From NCBI GenBank assembly GCA_011032825.1, contig JAADJZ010000001.1:1550001-1614000 (forward strand): 64,000 nt of DNA, in the 5' to 3' direction. Position 1 is the stretch's first letter. The number at the start of each line of letters is the position of its first letter. Positions 21,391 to 31,819 of this stretch are shown in pieces. Source of the stretch: Massariosphaeria phaeospora. Taxonomy: Eukaryota; Ascomycota; Dothideomycetes; Pleosporales. The notes under the pieces are model-generated. The model saw only the letters and a list, made by a program, of their open reading frames with translations. It made no database searches and had not been told where the DNA came from. The position numbers and the translations under genes are program-made.

Positions 21391-21694
21391 TGGCGGTGTT
21401 GTGCTTGCTGCCGGCTTGGGGGCAGTGACGCGGCGACGAGCTGTGCTGAAGCGGGAAGGCGCGAAGAGGAAGATCCCCCGCTAGCTTGTGGGCGCCCCGA
21501 AGTCACGAGCGGAGCGGCACCCCGGGCGCGCTTCAATGGGGAGGAGGTACGTAAGCTGCGGCAACAAACAGGCAGCGCAAGATAACTTGATAACCCGGCT
21601 GCAACTGTTCAAGTTCTGCTCTTTCCAGTTCTTTTCCTGAAGCCTCATCCAACACACATTGCAGTAACCTATCTTCCATAACCAACCCTCAGCT

Positions 21695-22302
21695 ATGTTC
21701 CCCTCTGTCTGGACCCTAGTGTTGCTCGCTAGTGCCACGCCGGGCCTAGCTCAACAAACTACCGAAGGCATCATGAGCATCCTCCCCATCTCAGTGCCCA
21801 CAGGATCTGGTATGCCCAACTGCCATGGACCTTGCGTTGCTCCAAGCGTTCCGCATGTGTACCTTCGACTATCTGTCTAACAAGCACAGGTCTTAATACT
21901 GTCATGCCAGTTATTCCCACCGTCCCCGAAGTCAGTCTGCCCGTCGTCACAACTGGCTCATTGGCGCCGACCAGCGAGGGCCAGATGTCCATTCCGGCGG
22001 GCGAGACACCTATTACCACTGCTCTCAATACTGTCATACCAGTTATTCCCACCACCATCCCCGAAGTTAGTCTGCCCGTCGTCACAACGGGCTCGTTGGC
22101 GCCGACCAGCGTCGTCACAAGCACTGTATCAAGCGTTGGAAGCGGAACTCCAGGCGCAAGCACTTCTGCGTCCACGAGCGGGCCCCCGGAGTCTACGGGC
22201 GCCGCTGCACCAGCCCATGCGGGAGCCGGCTACTCGTCCCTGGTGGTTGTCGCTCTCTCTGGCTTGTGTTTCACTATCGGGTTTGCTTGGACTCTGCTTT
22301 GA
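21695..22302 (+). CDS. GPI-anchored cell-surface protein with internal duplication
   Basis: Two exons (intron 21810-21889, CTAAC branch site) give 175 residues. The N-terminal signal peptide MFPSVWTLVLLASATPGLAQ is followed by a near-exact duplication of about 28 residues: each copy contains PEVSLPVVTTGSLAPTS, preceded by LNTV(M/I)PVIPT. A Ser/Thr/Ala/Pro-rich stalk follows, then a hydrophobic C-terminal tail (YSSLVVVALSGLCFTIGFAW), the usual signal for GPI attachment. It is probably a wall or plasma-membrane surface protein of unknown role. The Thr/Ser-rich segments suggest O-glycosylation. Confidence 0.8.
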
Positions 22303-22912
22303 GCCAAATGATGAACGAATACCTATGGTTAGCGAATTGCTTCTTGTATACCTGAGTTGATACCCTGGTTCCTTGGGGGACGGGTGTCCCGACGGCCATG
22401 TTACGGTCGGTGTGCCGTCTTCAGAGTCGGATTGTGAGAGGGATTAGTACAACAGCTGAAATACATTATGATCATGATGCTGCTCCGTGACCCCAGATGC
22501 GGTTGTTGTGCCGCTTATTCTCAGTGTGGGGAGGATTTCGTGGCGCTCAGCGTATACGGATACGGATCCTATTGGCCAATCAGAAGCCTGCAGGGCCCCA
22601 GCCATCCACGACACTTGCTCTTCGAAGCCTAGGTCGGCCCTACGCATCTGCAGTGTGAATTCCATCTTAAGATGACCCACTCCCGCTGTCTGCGCTGCCC
22701 CAAGCCAGTCTGTTCTTTGCAATCTGCTGTTGCACGCAGTATTCTTCTCTTTGCATGCTATACCGTCCAGACGCGCTTCATGCGATTGAGTGACGCATTT
22801 GGCCTCGCTTGACGTTTCGCAACAGCAGTTTCCAAGAAAGCTGGACAGCGCACCACCCCTAATCCTAGAGAGCAGTCACAATCAAGGCCCTTCTGCTTCG
22901 GCATTCACAACC
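22303..22912. other. Intergenic region upstream of the DUF2985 gene
   Basis: No gene is seen. The DUF2985 frame stays open upstream to about 22790, but the first well-placed ATG (ACCATGGC context) is at 22913. Confidence 0.5.
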
Positions 22913-24438
22913 ATGGCATCCGCGAACGACAATGCCTCGACTCCAGTCCCCTTTCCGCAGCCCGACTTCGCCCAGCCACCTCAGCAACCGCAGTCGCAAC
23001 CCACGCCCACTTCACCTTCCGCCGCACGTCGCTCGCGGACGTCCACCAACGCGTCGAACACGTCTGTTACAAATCGTGTGCGAACGGCGAGCATAAAGCT
23101 CATGGAGGCCTCGCCACCAACTGGCATGTGGGCGGCGACAGGGACCGTTGCGTCCAAGGCCCCCACGCTAGCAGAGATCCGAAGGGGCTCGTTCGGTTCT
23201 TCGGGCTGGAACGAGGAGCCGCAAAGACACAAGGCAGAGAGACGCGCAAGCCAGACAAGCATTGAGAGTCCTGTGCGGCCGCCAATGGGGAAAGGCACAC
23301 GGTCAGGGTCGACTGCAGGCGCGTTGGGGACGGAGCCCTTTCCTGCGGTGACAGAAGAGGAGATGAGCGCATATCCACCGCGTGAGCCTGTCAATAGCGA
23401 CCTTCCCCCACAAGCTCCTCGATACAATTACGCTGGGGAGAAGTACGCCGGGCAGGAACCGAAACCGAGCTCAGAGTTGACCGCGAAAGGCATGGAGACT
23501 GCGCTGCAAGAGACTTCGCGAGAGTCTGGTCAGGTAGGCAATACCAGGTACACCCACCCACAAGGAGAAAGTTGCTTACAAGTCCACAGTACGCCAATGG
23601 CTATGTCCCGCCCCCCAAACTCCCCTGGACTACGTCGACAGTCATAGGCCTCAAAGCGTTCTCGAAATGGTTTATCACGCCTTCTGGCTTCCTTATTACA
23701 CTCTACGGCCTTAACGTCGTCGCGTGGGGAGGCATGCTTTTCCTCCTCCTCTGCAACGCCGCGCCCGCAATGTGCAAACCCACCTGCAACCACATTCAAT
23801 CACCGCGACGCATATGGATAGAGATCGACTCGCAGATTCTGAACGCGCTCTTCTGCGTGACTGGATTTGGTCTTGCGCCGTGGCGGTTCCGCGATCTATA
23901 CTGGTGGGGATGGTGGAGGCTCGGCGGCTCGACGCGCAAAGAGACAGGCATAAGAAGACTCGCAGGGGTACATCGTGGCTGGTTCCGTCTGCCTGGCTCG
24001 GATCTGATGTCTGAACACGCGGGTGCTGCGACAGTGAGCGCCGAGGATGCCGCTGTACCGATTCCTCACGAGAAGATACCCGACCCACCGCCTACCGGCG
24101 TGCGCGCGCCCCCAACCAAGAGGTGGAAGATGGACTTTGTGGTATGGATGAATGTGTGGAACACGTTCTTTCAGATCGTGCTGTGCGTTTACATGTATCG
24201 CTGGAACAGGCACAACCGCCCGTCCTGGGCGACAGGTACCTTCGTGGCGCTAGGCTGCATAGTCGCAGGGGCCGGCGGCATCATGATGTACCATGAGGGC
24301 AAGTCCGTCAAGAAAGTCGAAGGTGTGCCGATGCCTGAGGGTGGCTACAAAACCGGGCCGACAGACGCTGAGACGCAATATCAGCCCCTCAACCTGGGCC
24401 CGGAAGGCGCGGCGAGAACCATCATGGTCGGTGTCTAG
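22913..24438 (+). CDS. DUF2985 multi-pass membrane protein
   Basis: Two exons (intron 23534-23589) give 489 residues. The first about 207 residues are Pro/Ser/Gln-rich, cytosolic and probably disordered. The membrane domain starts at PPKLPWTTSTVIGLKAFSKW and has four hydrophobic segments. A Cys-containing loop (CNAAPAMCKPTCNHIQSPRR) precedes the family block IWIEIDSQILNALFCVTGFG, then LAPWRFRDLYWW. A later segment has VVWMNVWNTFFQIVLCVYMY. This arrangement, related to PLAC8-type Cys-rich regions, defines the DUF2985 family of fungal membrane proteins; the function is not established. Stop is TAG at 24436-24438. Confidence 0.85.
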
Positions 24439-25065
24439 CATGCGCTTGTTAGGTATCGCCCTTTGGTAGGCTTGCTTTTTATTGGAAGGGCTCGCTATTG
24501 TTATTCTTGGCGCTGGCGCAAGTTCCTCCAGGTGTTGGGTCCGGGGTCCTGATGTCAACCCGCCCACGCCCGACCATGCTAGAATTTTTAATTGATTAAT
24601 CCTTTGGAAGATTCTTGGTGTTGCTTCATGTTGAGATCGTGATATCTGGAAGAGTCCGGGGCAAGAGTGATCACATTTGCAGGTGTCGAAGGTGGCGTCT
24701 GGAACGAACGGTTCGTCACCGTCGATTACCGAACATGCATGCAGGCATCCCCACATAAACCGTCGTGTACATCATCCTCGAAATAGTCGGCCAAGACATC
24801 CGATCTATCCGGAGTGCTGATGCAAGCAGCAAGTCCCAAGCCTCGAAAAACCTTACAAACGGAGATATGACGTACGCCGGCAAGGCTGTTCCGAGAAGAC
24901 GTGCGAATGACACTGACAGTGGCACGCGACCGTCAAAATCGCCTCCAAATGACTCTAATTTGCTGATTACCTCACAATACTTTAACTCCACGCTCCCACG
25001 TACAGGCGTTTTCTCTTTATGCACTCCACCGAACACACGATACTTTCAAACGATACAACAGCGCG
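24439..25065. other. Intergenic region
   Basis: No supported gene. Short frames on both strands lack coding character. Confidence 0.5.
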
Positions 25066-25905
25066 ATGGCAGCCTCCGAATATTTCTATGGCACAGCAGC
25101 TGCCCAAACAATGCATACACCAAATGCTTACCAGCAACAACAACAACAACCTCAATATCCATACCAACAAGCGCCGCCGCAGTCAAGTCAACAACTGGCC
25201 CATGAAGCTCCGCTATCCCAAGCTCCGCTATCCCACGCTCCACCGCCATACTCAGCATATGCGCTACAACAGCAACCCCAACCCTACCCTCAACAACACC
25301 CATATCCGCAGAATGGGCGACCAGCAGCACCAACACCTTACGCAGCAACGCCACCGCCCCCAGGGCCACAACACCACTCTCCGCAAGCTCAACCGCGACC
25401 GCCGCAGCAGAACACGCAATTAGGCCCTCCCCTCCAACACCAAAGAAGCCACTCGCAGCCCCCCCGCGTCCGCTTCGCCGACTCCTACGACAGCGACTCC
25501 TCCACCGACCGCTCCTCCCCCTCTGACAGCGACTCCTCGCGCCGCCGCCACCACCACCACCAACGCAAGCACCGCCATTCACACTCACACTCGCATTCGC
25601 AGTCAACATCCCTCGACCCCTCCCCACCCCACCGCTCCACAAAGTCCAAGCGCCACGAGCACAAAGACCGCGACACGTTCCTCGGCGCCGGCGCCGGCGG
25701 CCTCGTCGGCGACCTGATTTTCCCGGGGCTCGGCACGGCGGCTGGGCTGCTGCTCGGCGGGTATGGCGGAAGGAAGCATGCGCAGCGGCGCAGTTATAGC
25801 GATGCGAGTGTCGAGAAGGGGGGGAGGATGGGGAGGAGGAGGGCGGGGGGTGTGGGGTGGGATGAGGGGAGTGCGACGTTTAAGAAGGGGACGGCTGTGC
25901 GGTGA
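25066..25905 (+). CDS. Gln/Pro-rich protein with C-terminal glycine zipper
   Basis: Single exon of 279 residues. The N-terminal 140 residues are Gln/Pro/Tyr-rich (YQQQQQQPQYPYQQ and similar). A Ser/Asp segment follows (FADSYDSDSSTDRSSPSDSD), then a His/Arg tract (RRRHHHHQRKHRHSHSHSHS). The only likely folded part is a glycine-zipper hairpin, FLGAGAGGLVGDLIFPGLGT followed by AAGLLLGGYGG, which could insert in or associate with membrane. The tail is basic. Proteins of this plan are common in fungi and uncharacterised. The start context GCGATGGC is good. No introns are needed. Confidence 0.75.
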   Translation: MAASEYFYGTAAAQTMHTPNAYQQQQQQPQYPYQQAPPQSSQQLAHEAPLSQAPLSHAPPPYSAYALQQQPQPYPQQHPYPQNGRPAAPTPYAATPPPPGPQHHSPQAQPRPPQQNTQLGPPLQHQRSHSQPPRVRFADSYDSDSSTDRSSPSDSDSSRRRHHHHQRKHRHSHSHSHSQSTSLDPSPPHRSTKSKRHEHKDRDTFLGAGAGGLVGDLIFPGLGTAAGLLLGGYGGRKHAQRRSYSDASVEKGGRMGRRRAGGVGWDEGSATFKKGTAVR

Positions 25906-26627
25906 GGAGGGAAGTTGGAGAGATGTGGGGGGATGGACGTAGATTATGTGGTTGTATATTAATTGGATTGGATTGGATTGGATTTGCATAGGGGAATAGA
26001 ATACTCTGCATTGTATTGAATTTTCTGTGCCGTTTATTAGTCGCGCTGATACTTAGACCCTTTTGACTACTTCAAGGTCGACTAGAGCCGTGTGTGAGAC
26101 GTGCAACGCGGAGGTACAGGTTCGTACGTTACGTAGGCCAAGTATACCTGCCTACCCTGCTGCGGGAAAAACAGACAGACTGACAAGACCGCCCCCACCC
26201 ATGTTCCCAGCTCCTCAGTACCGTAGGCGCGCGGCGCAGGCCGTAGATAATACGCGCCATCGCATACTCCACTCCCTCCCTATAATCGCACAAATTCACA
26301 AACCCATAAACAACCATTTGTTCGTTGTCGTGGTACAGCGTAAACATACATTCTCTCTCTTCGCATTCCTAGTTCCATTTCGTCTCTTATCTTCTCCCTC
26401 CCCTTCAAGCACGCTCGCCTCTTTCTGCAGATTGACCGAAGCTTCCCTATCTGTCTGTCTGTTTTGTCTAGTACCTACCTGGTGTTTCTTCTCTGGCGTA
26501 TGAATGGAGGGGGGATGGCGTGGCGGGTAAATGTGTGTGGAGTTGAAAGGCGGGCAGATGGCGTGGCGGGTGAGGTCGAGGTAAGTGGTGGGTGGTAGAT
26601 GTTGGGTGTTGGGCGTGGAAATGGGGG

Positions 26628-26660
26628 GTAGGTAGGTAGGTAGGTAGGTAGGTAGGTAGA
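26628..26660. repeat. Microsatellite (GTAG)n
   Basis: About eight consecutive GTAG units in intergenic DNA. Confidence 0.9.
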
Positions 26661-26840
26661 TAGTTGGACTGGACTTTGCTGTGGGGCGGAAAGAAAACTT
26701 AGGCGTGGGTGAAGGTAGGGTGAAAGGGTTTATTTATACGTAGATAGGTATTCACTTGACTTCTTGCCTCGCGTCAACCTACTTTGATCTCTAAGATTGT
26801 CTGGGCTGCCATCACTAGACTGCGCAATACAAATGAGGCT

Positions 26841-26870
26841 CCCCTTGAGCATTCGCGCAAACTTTTATCC
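26841..26870. repeat. Copy 1 of a dispersed 30-nt repeat
   Basis: Thirty bases, including the core TTGAGCATTCGCGCAAAC, recur exactly at 30697-30726 in the same orientation. Six of the nine bases just upstream also match (AATGAGGCT against AATAAGGAC). Confidence 0.85.
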
Positions 26871-28285
26871 CACTAGACTGCGCTGTATAAGAATCCCGCT
26901 CGTAGCATGATAGGGATGAAGTGCAGGTAGGGTTATGCAGATGATGTGCGTTTGCGGTTGTGGTAGTCCTTTACCTGAAGCCGCGGCTGCACGTTGCGTC
27001 GCGTTTCCCGGACATACTTCCACCTCTATAGGAGTCTACCATGCGGAGAAGGGCCGCATGACCTGCGCATGACCTGAGCCTCCTGTTCTGTTCCACCCCG
27101 GGATATAATGCGCAAGTGACAAGCCCAGTGCGCGTGAAGATGGGTTGTTTGCGGTGTGGCCGATGCCGATGGACTCAAGAGCCTAGGTATCTCAATCCGA
27201 GTATTTGTTTGCTGCCAGCTGGCGGCGGGTATCATCGTACGCGTGATAGTGGTGATGGTTTCTATTCTATCGTTGCGAGTGCCCAGGTGTGGATGGACAG
27301 TTCAGTGAGCAGTGATGCGTTAGGCCGCGCACACTGCACGCTCAGCAGTACCAAGGTTCCACGCCGTCGAAGCTCTTGTTGCGAGTGGAGAACAGAGGAG
27401 CAGACTTGAGCCGAGCACTGGACAAGCAGAGCATCTTACTCCTAAGGCACAATGCAGAAAGGTAAAAGCAGACACAATCAGAAGAACCAAACCAAAACAC
27501 CAGACAAAGCATTCTTCTTCAATCACCAGCCATCCAGGCCAGCAACCAACGAAAAAAATATGTATGTCTTTGTCCAGGCCGATCACTGGACCCGTGGCAA
27601 CCCGGTTGGGTTCGATTCGTACCTACCTAGATGGTTTTGCAAAAGTTAGCCCGCACACCGGCCTGTTGTTGAGAGAACAGCCTGTCCATAAACCCCCGCC
27701 TCCTTTATGGCTCCACTACCTTCTGGTTGGCCAAGGGAGGCGGGGGTGGTTAAAGAAAAAAGATGGTAGAGGGCAGGGAGCGAGGAGCTTATGAAGGTCG
27801 CGGCGACGGCTGGCGCTAGTACAGTCAGCATTTTTTAAGCGACCCCCGAGGAGGCCCCGTTAGGACTAGCGCAGGTTGAGCGGACAGGTGATTGGAGGAA
27901 AACCCAGGAGGAAGCTGAAGTGGGGTTAGCGTGGTGGTGGGGCACGGACTATGACGACCTGACGTTGAAGTCACTCCGTCTCGAGCTGCTGTGCGTGGAT
28001 ATCATCTTTCTCTGGTGTGGGCGAGTCGATCTAAAGACAGCTGGCATACTACCCGGCGGAAAAGCGATGATGTGTTGCTCGCATCCTTAGGAAGTACGAG
28101 GCATACGATGTCAAGGGGTCCGAAGGGCGGGAAGTGATGAGCCGTTTGGCTTGCAACTTTCTCATATAGACGTTGTCACTCACGTATTGTTTTCTTGGTG
28201 TGTGCTTTTTACTCTGTGGTATGTACATTTTGTTAATGATTGACTTCCTTCATGTTCTACTCCCACGCTTCCGACTTTCTGTTTC

Positions 28286-28391
28286 CCATAGTTACTTGTA
28301 TTTTCCCACGCTTGTATTTTCCCATACTCGTATTTTCCCACACTTGTATTTTCTTTTTCCCCATACTCGTCTTTTCCCATACTCGTATTAA
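28286..28391. repeat. Degenerate tandem repeat of about 16 bp
   Basis: Roughly six units of the form TTGTATTTTCCCATAC, with T/C and A/G changes and one expanded unit, lie head to tail in intergenic DNA. Confidence 0.8.
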
Positions 28392-28670
28392 CACCCCCCT
28401 CTCAGTATCACCCGCCGCAATTACGACACCACGCCGGCACTACTTTTCCGAAAGATTATGTCGAAAGGAAAAAAGAAAAAGTAAAAGATCGGCACAGTAG
28501 CCGCCACACAATCCTCCATTGTCCCCCCACCCACAAACAGGAGCATCATTGCCAGTCGTAAACCTCATCTCCGCTCAAAAGCGCGCCGAAGAAATTCGCC
28601 CAGTATAACAAACCGAAAGCTCTCCAAACGATCACTAGATCGCGTTCTTCCCGCTCTCCCGACGATCATT

Positions 28671-29927
28671 TCAAGCCGGCGTCTTCTCTTCCCTAACAGC
28701 CTCAAGCTCCGCCGGCGGTCCAGGAACCACGTTCACGGTTCTATCATGCAGTTCACTGGGCGCCATTCTAGAATCCAGTTCCCGAGGCACCTTCCTAGCA
28801 TCCAGTTCGCCAGGCCTCTCCTCGGCCTTGATTTCGGTCCTCCACCTCCCGCGAAGAAACCAACTGCGCGTTGCGTTGCCATCGTCCATTTCCGGCACGG
28901 TATTGCCATCTGCGTCGACGCGTTGCGCGTGCGGTCAAGGCTTCTTCCGCCTGAAAAGTATCCACAATCCTAGACCTGCGATGGCCAAGGCTCCTAGGCT
29001 TACGCCAACACCGATGCCGGCTTTTGCTCCCGTTGTTAGGCTCGGCGTGGCGTTCGAAGGTGTTTGCTGAGGAAAGCCTGGGTTACTTCCTGGTGTAGGC
29101 GTTGGTGTTGAGGACGCTGTTGTCTAGGGGACGCCGATTTTCTGCGCCAGCGAGGCGGCGTAGGCGGTTGGGAAGGAGTCGAGGTCCTCGAGTTGCCAGG
29201 CCACACTGATAGCGTCGTAAAACGCCGTTCCTTTGGTGAGAGTCGTGATGTTGTTTGTGGGTACTGCTGAAGTGATGGTGCCCGACGTCAAAGTGTAAGA
29301 GGCATCCCATTCGTAGCTTGTTGTATATCTTGAGGAGGAGCCCACCATGCCTTCTAGGTGTATATATGTGACTGGGTAAGATACAGTAAGCGGTGTCAAA
29401 ACGCTGCTCCTGCACGATGTCCCGCCAACACCGGTGAGAAAACCGCTTGTACAAGATTAGCGAAGGTGTCCAACCGCATGCAGCGCAGGGTTTTCTACAC
29501 ACCTTGGGCAGCACAACCCGTTGAAAAGTGTTGTTATAGGTAGCTTTTTTGCTGCGGAGTACTGATATCTGGTTATCCCTAGAAGTGTTTCGCCTTCTGG
29601 ACATACTCCTGGACTATATACGCTGACTGGTGCGCCAAAAGGACGACATGAACTGCGAACGGGATCACTAGGCGTGCCGTCGCCGGTCATCGTAATCGCA
29701 TTGTAAACCTGATATAGAAAACTGCCATCTGGATACGCCAGCCATCGCGAATGACAGAAGGCTGGCGCCGTGAAGAGGGTAGTTAGTGGTGGTGCACTGG
29801 GGTACAAATATTTATCCCGAGTACCAGACGTGATAAATAGAGTGTCTTCTTGTACTCCCCAAAACCATGGTTGGAGTGGGTCGGACAATGTCGCGCTCGG
29901 TGTCTGTGTGACCCCTGGAGATGACAT
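28671..29927 (-). pseudogene. Broken single-pass cell-surface glycoprotein gene (two in-frame stops)
   Basis: The frame reads MSSPGVTQTPSATLSDPLQP, a Cys-containing ectodomain, and after an intron (29446-29502) CCPSGFLTGVGGTSCRSS and more ectodomain. An in-frame TAG at 29124-29126 then interrupts it, and the same frame resumes as a Thr/Ser/Pro stalk, a clear transmembrane helix (AGIGVGVSLGALAIAGLGLW) and a cytosolic RRKK stop-transfer. A second in-frame TGA at 28935-28937 follows, and the frame resumes again to a tail with VVPGPPAELEA, a typical ending for this fungal sensor-like family. Exon lengths sum to a multiple of three, so there is no frameshift. No GT donor is positioned to splice out either stop. 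CAG to TAG and CGA to TGA would explain both. A truncated secreted ectodomain could still be made. Confidence 0.7.
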
Positions 29928-31166
29928 CTGGAAAAGTAGGAGACGCGTAGACGGATTTCAGCCCGTTCTGCGACGGCGCACTGCACCTTTATTCACGAAA
30001 AGGAAGGAAACTGCGTTTCTCTCACCCGCCTGGGCTTGACAGTAAATGATCCAATCAACGTTGCGTCTGGTCCGAAGACATTGCCAAAACGAAGCCGTTA
30101 CGCGCGAGAGTATTACCTGCAGGGGTTGTGCTCCAGTAAAGAGTTATTCAGCTGTGTTGCACGATCGACAGCGATGATTGTAGGTACTGTATCAGTATGG
30201 TAATGTAGAACAGGGCTGTTCAAGACGGGATTGGACCACGACGAAGTCCGGAGAGCTCGAACGCAAGGAATGGACAATGGTATGAATTTCTAGACGCTGT
30301 GCTGCAAAATAGCCAACTAATATACGCGTGATGCTTCAAAACTCAATTCGACGTGTCGATAGCATCCTGCTTGGTTCAGCCACTAGACGTCGGGTGAGAG
30401 AACCGGAGCCATATGCGCTTGACGTCATCGTACAGGAGTGACACAAGGTCCAGGGAGAACGACTGTTCTCCAGGCAGAATTATGGATGCCGAACTAGTTG
30501 GGAGAACTTGTCGATTTGAGCTATATTAAAATTTGTGGAATGACGTACTACTAGTGAGATCTGGAGCCATGATGGACATTTTGCGTGTGTGTGGTTGAAG
30601 AGATGATAAGGACTGGAGTCATCTTAAAGATGGTTCTGAGAGTGTAGCTCCACAAAATAGCTACCTATTCAAATTCCGCTGAATACGAATAAGGACCCCC
30701 TTGAGCATTCGCGCAAACTTTTATCCTCGCAGTGAAGTTGAAACTCTTGCCTTGACGCTACACAGGGAAGTCAAGGTCACGTGCCACAGATCGCACATAG
30801 AACATGATGACGTCAGGTGCTTGCGAGAGTTATTTCCGAATATATTGCTCTCGAGGTGAGGAACTCTGTTGATTGTTTGACTATTAACAGTTGAACGGTC
30901 GTTCGTCTTCTGGGTGAAGGAGGTACAGTAGACCGTAAGCCTGCGCACACGTTGTAAGTCCGAAGAGCTCTAGTCACCCAGATCTTTCTCTTTCCATATG
31001 TCTTCCGTCTCAGCGTTGCACGATCTTGATCTCGTCTGTATGTTCTGAATTTTGGGGAGCGCTCTAGACGAGAATATCTACTTGTCTAACCTCCCACCAG
31101 ATAAGGTATATTTTATCGTAAGAGCACACGAAAACCTCTCATCGACTTCCCCACCTTCGCCATGCC
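29928..31166. other. Intergenic region between two pseudogenes
   Basis: No supported gene in 1.2 kb. It contains the second copy of the 30-nt repeat at 30697-30726. Confidence 0.5.
30697..30726. repeat. Copy 2 of a dispersed 30-nt repeat
   Basis: Identical over 30 bases to 26841-26870, same orientation, again in intergenic DNA. Confidence 0.85.
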
Positions 31167-31502
31167 CTAATCCTGATCCACCAGGAAAGGCCTTTTCTCC
31201 ACCACATCCCCATACTTGGCAATCCTCCCCCCCACAAGCGAAGCCACCAACTTATCCTTCACAAACTTGTGATCTTCCGCATTCGTCCAATCAAAACCGG
31301 CCGGCATGTCCATTTCGAATGCAAGTGTACCCAGGCTTGCCAGGACTACTAGTCTGTCCTTTGCTTGCTCGCTAGTAGGGTCTTTCGGCTTGAACTATAT
31401 AAGCGTGTTATTCTCGGGATCCATATTTGTGATGTTGAAATCCCGCTGGGCGTCATTCTGGAGAGAGATCAAGGCGGCTTTCATAGCGGCGTGTGTGGCC
31501 AT
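31167..31502 (-). pseudogene. Small hypothetical ORF with one nonsense codon
   Basis: The frame begins MATHAAMKAALISLQNDAQR and continues to NNTLI, where TAG at 31395-31397 interrupts it. It then continues in the same frame with good coding character (FKPKDPTSEQAKDRLVVLAS, later FDWTNAEDHKFVKDKLV) to a stop at 31167-31169, 110 residues in all. There is no GT dinucleotide between the start and the TAG, so an intron cannot remove it. CAG to TAG is the simplest origin. I do not recognise the family. A downstream ATG (MDMPAGFDW) could give a short product. Confidence 0.6.
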
Positions 31503-31819
31503 GGTAGGTGGGAGGGGAGGGATGTGAATTGGATCGAGTTGCAAGTTTCGTGGGAGAGCTGGGATAGCGGAAGAGCTTTGTGGGAGAAGAGAATTAGGAT
31601 GAAAAGGGGAGTGATTTATACTGCGAGGAGGAGCAAGCAAAAGGCCATGAGTGCACGCGCGTAGGGGCTCTGAAGTCATGAGGACTGTCAAGTGGACGTG
31701 AGACAATCACCTGAAGATATACAGCAATACAGTGTGCTTGCATGCACAGACTCACGGGCTTGCAACGACAAGCGTGTAATGGCGGAAATTAGACGGTGCT
31801 TTTCCTATGCTGCCTGCCG
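31503..31819. other. Short intergenic region
   Basis: Nothing recognisable is seen in these roughly 320 bp between the pseudogene start and the lectin 3' end. Confidence 0.5.

Larger units (their letters stand above)
25906..28670. other. Gene-poor intergenic region with several simple repeats
   Basis: About 2.8 kb without a supported gene. It holds a (TTGGA)n run at about 25962-25983, a (GTAG)n run at 26628-26660, a 13-nt direct repeat CACTAGACTGCGC at 26813-26825 and 26871-26883, one copy of the 30-nt repeat described separately, and the degenerate tandem repeat at 28286-28391. Confidence 0.5.

Noticed and set aside
26063..26503. Plus-strand frame of 146 codons
   Set aside because: Low-complexity pyrimidine-rich translation in intergenic DNA; more likely untranslated.
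27600..27625. Another GGTTCGATT string resembling a tRNA T-loop
   Set aside because: No complementary stem or cloverleaf around it.
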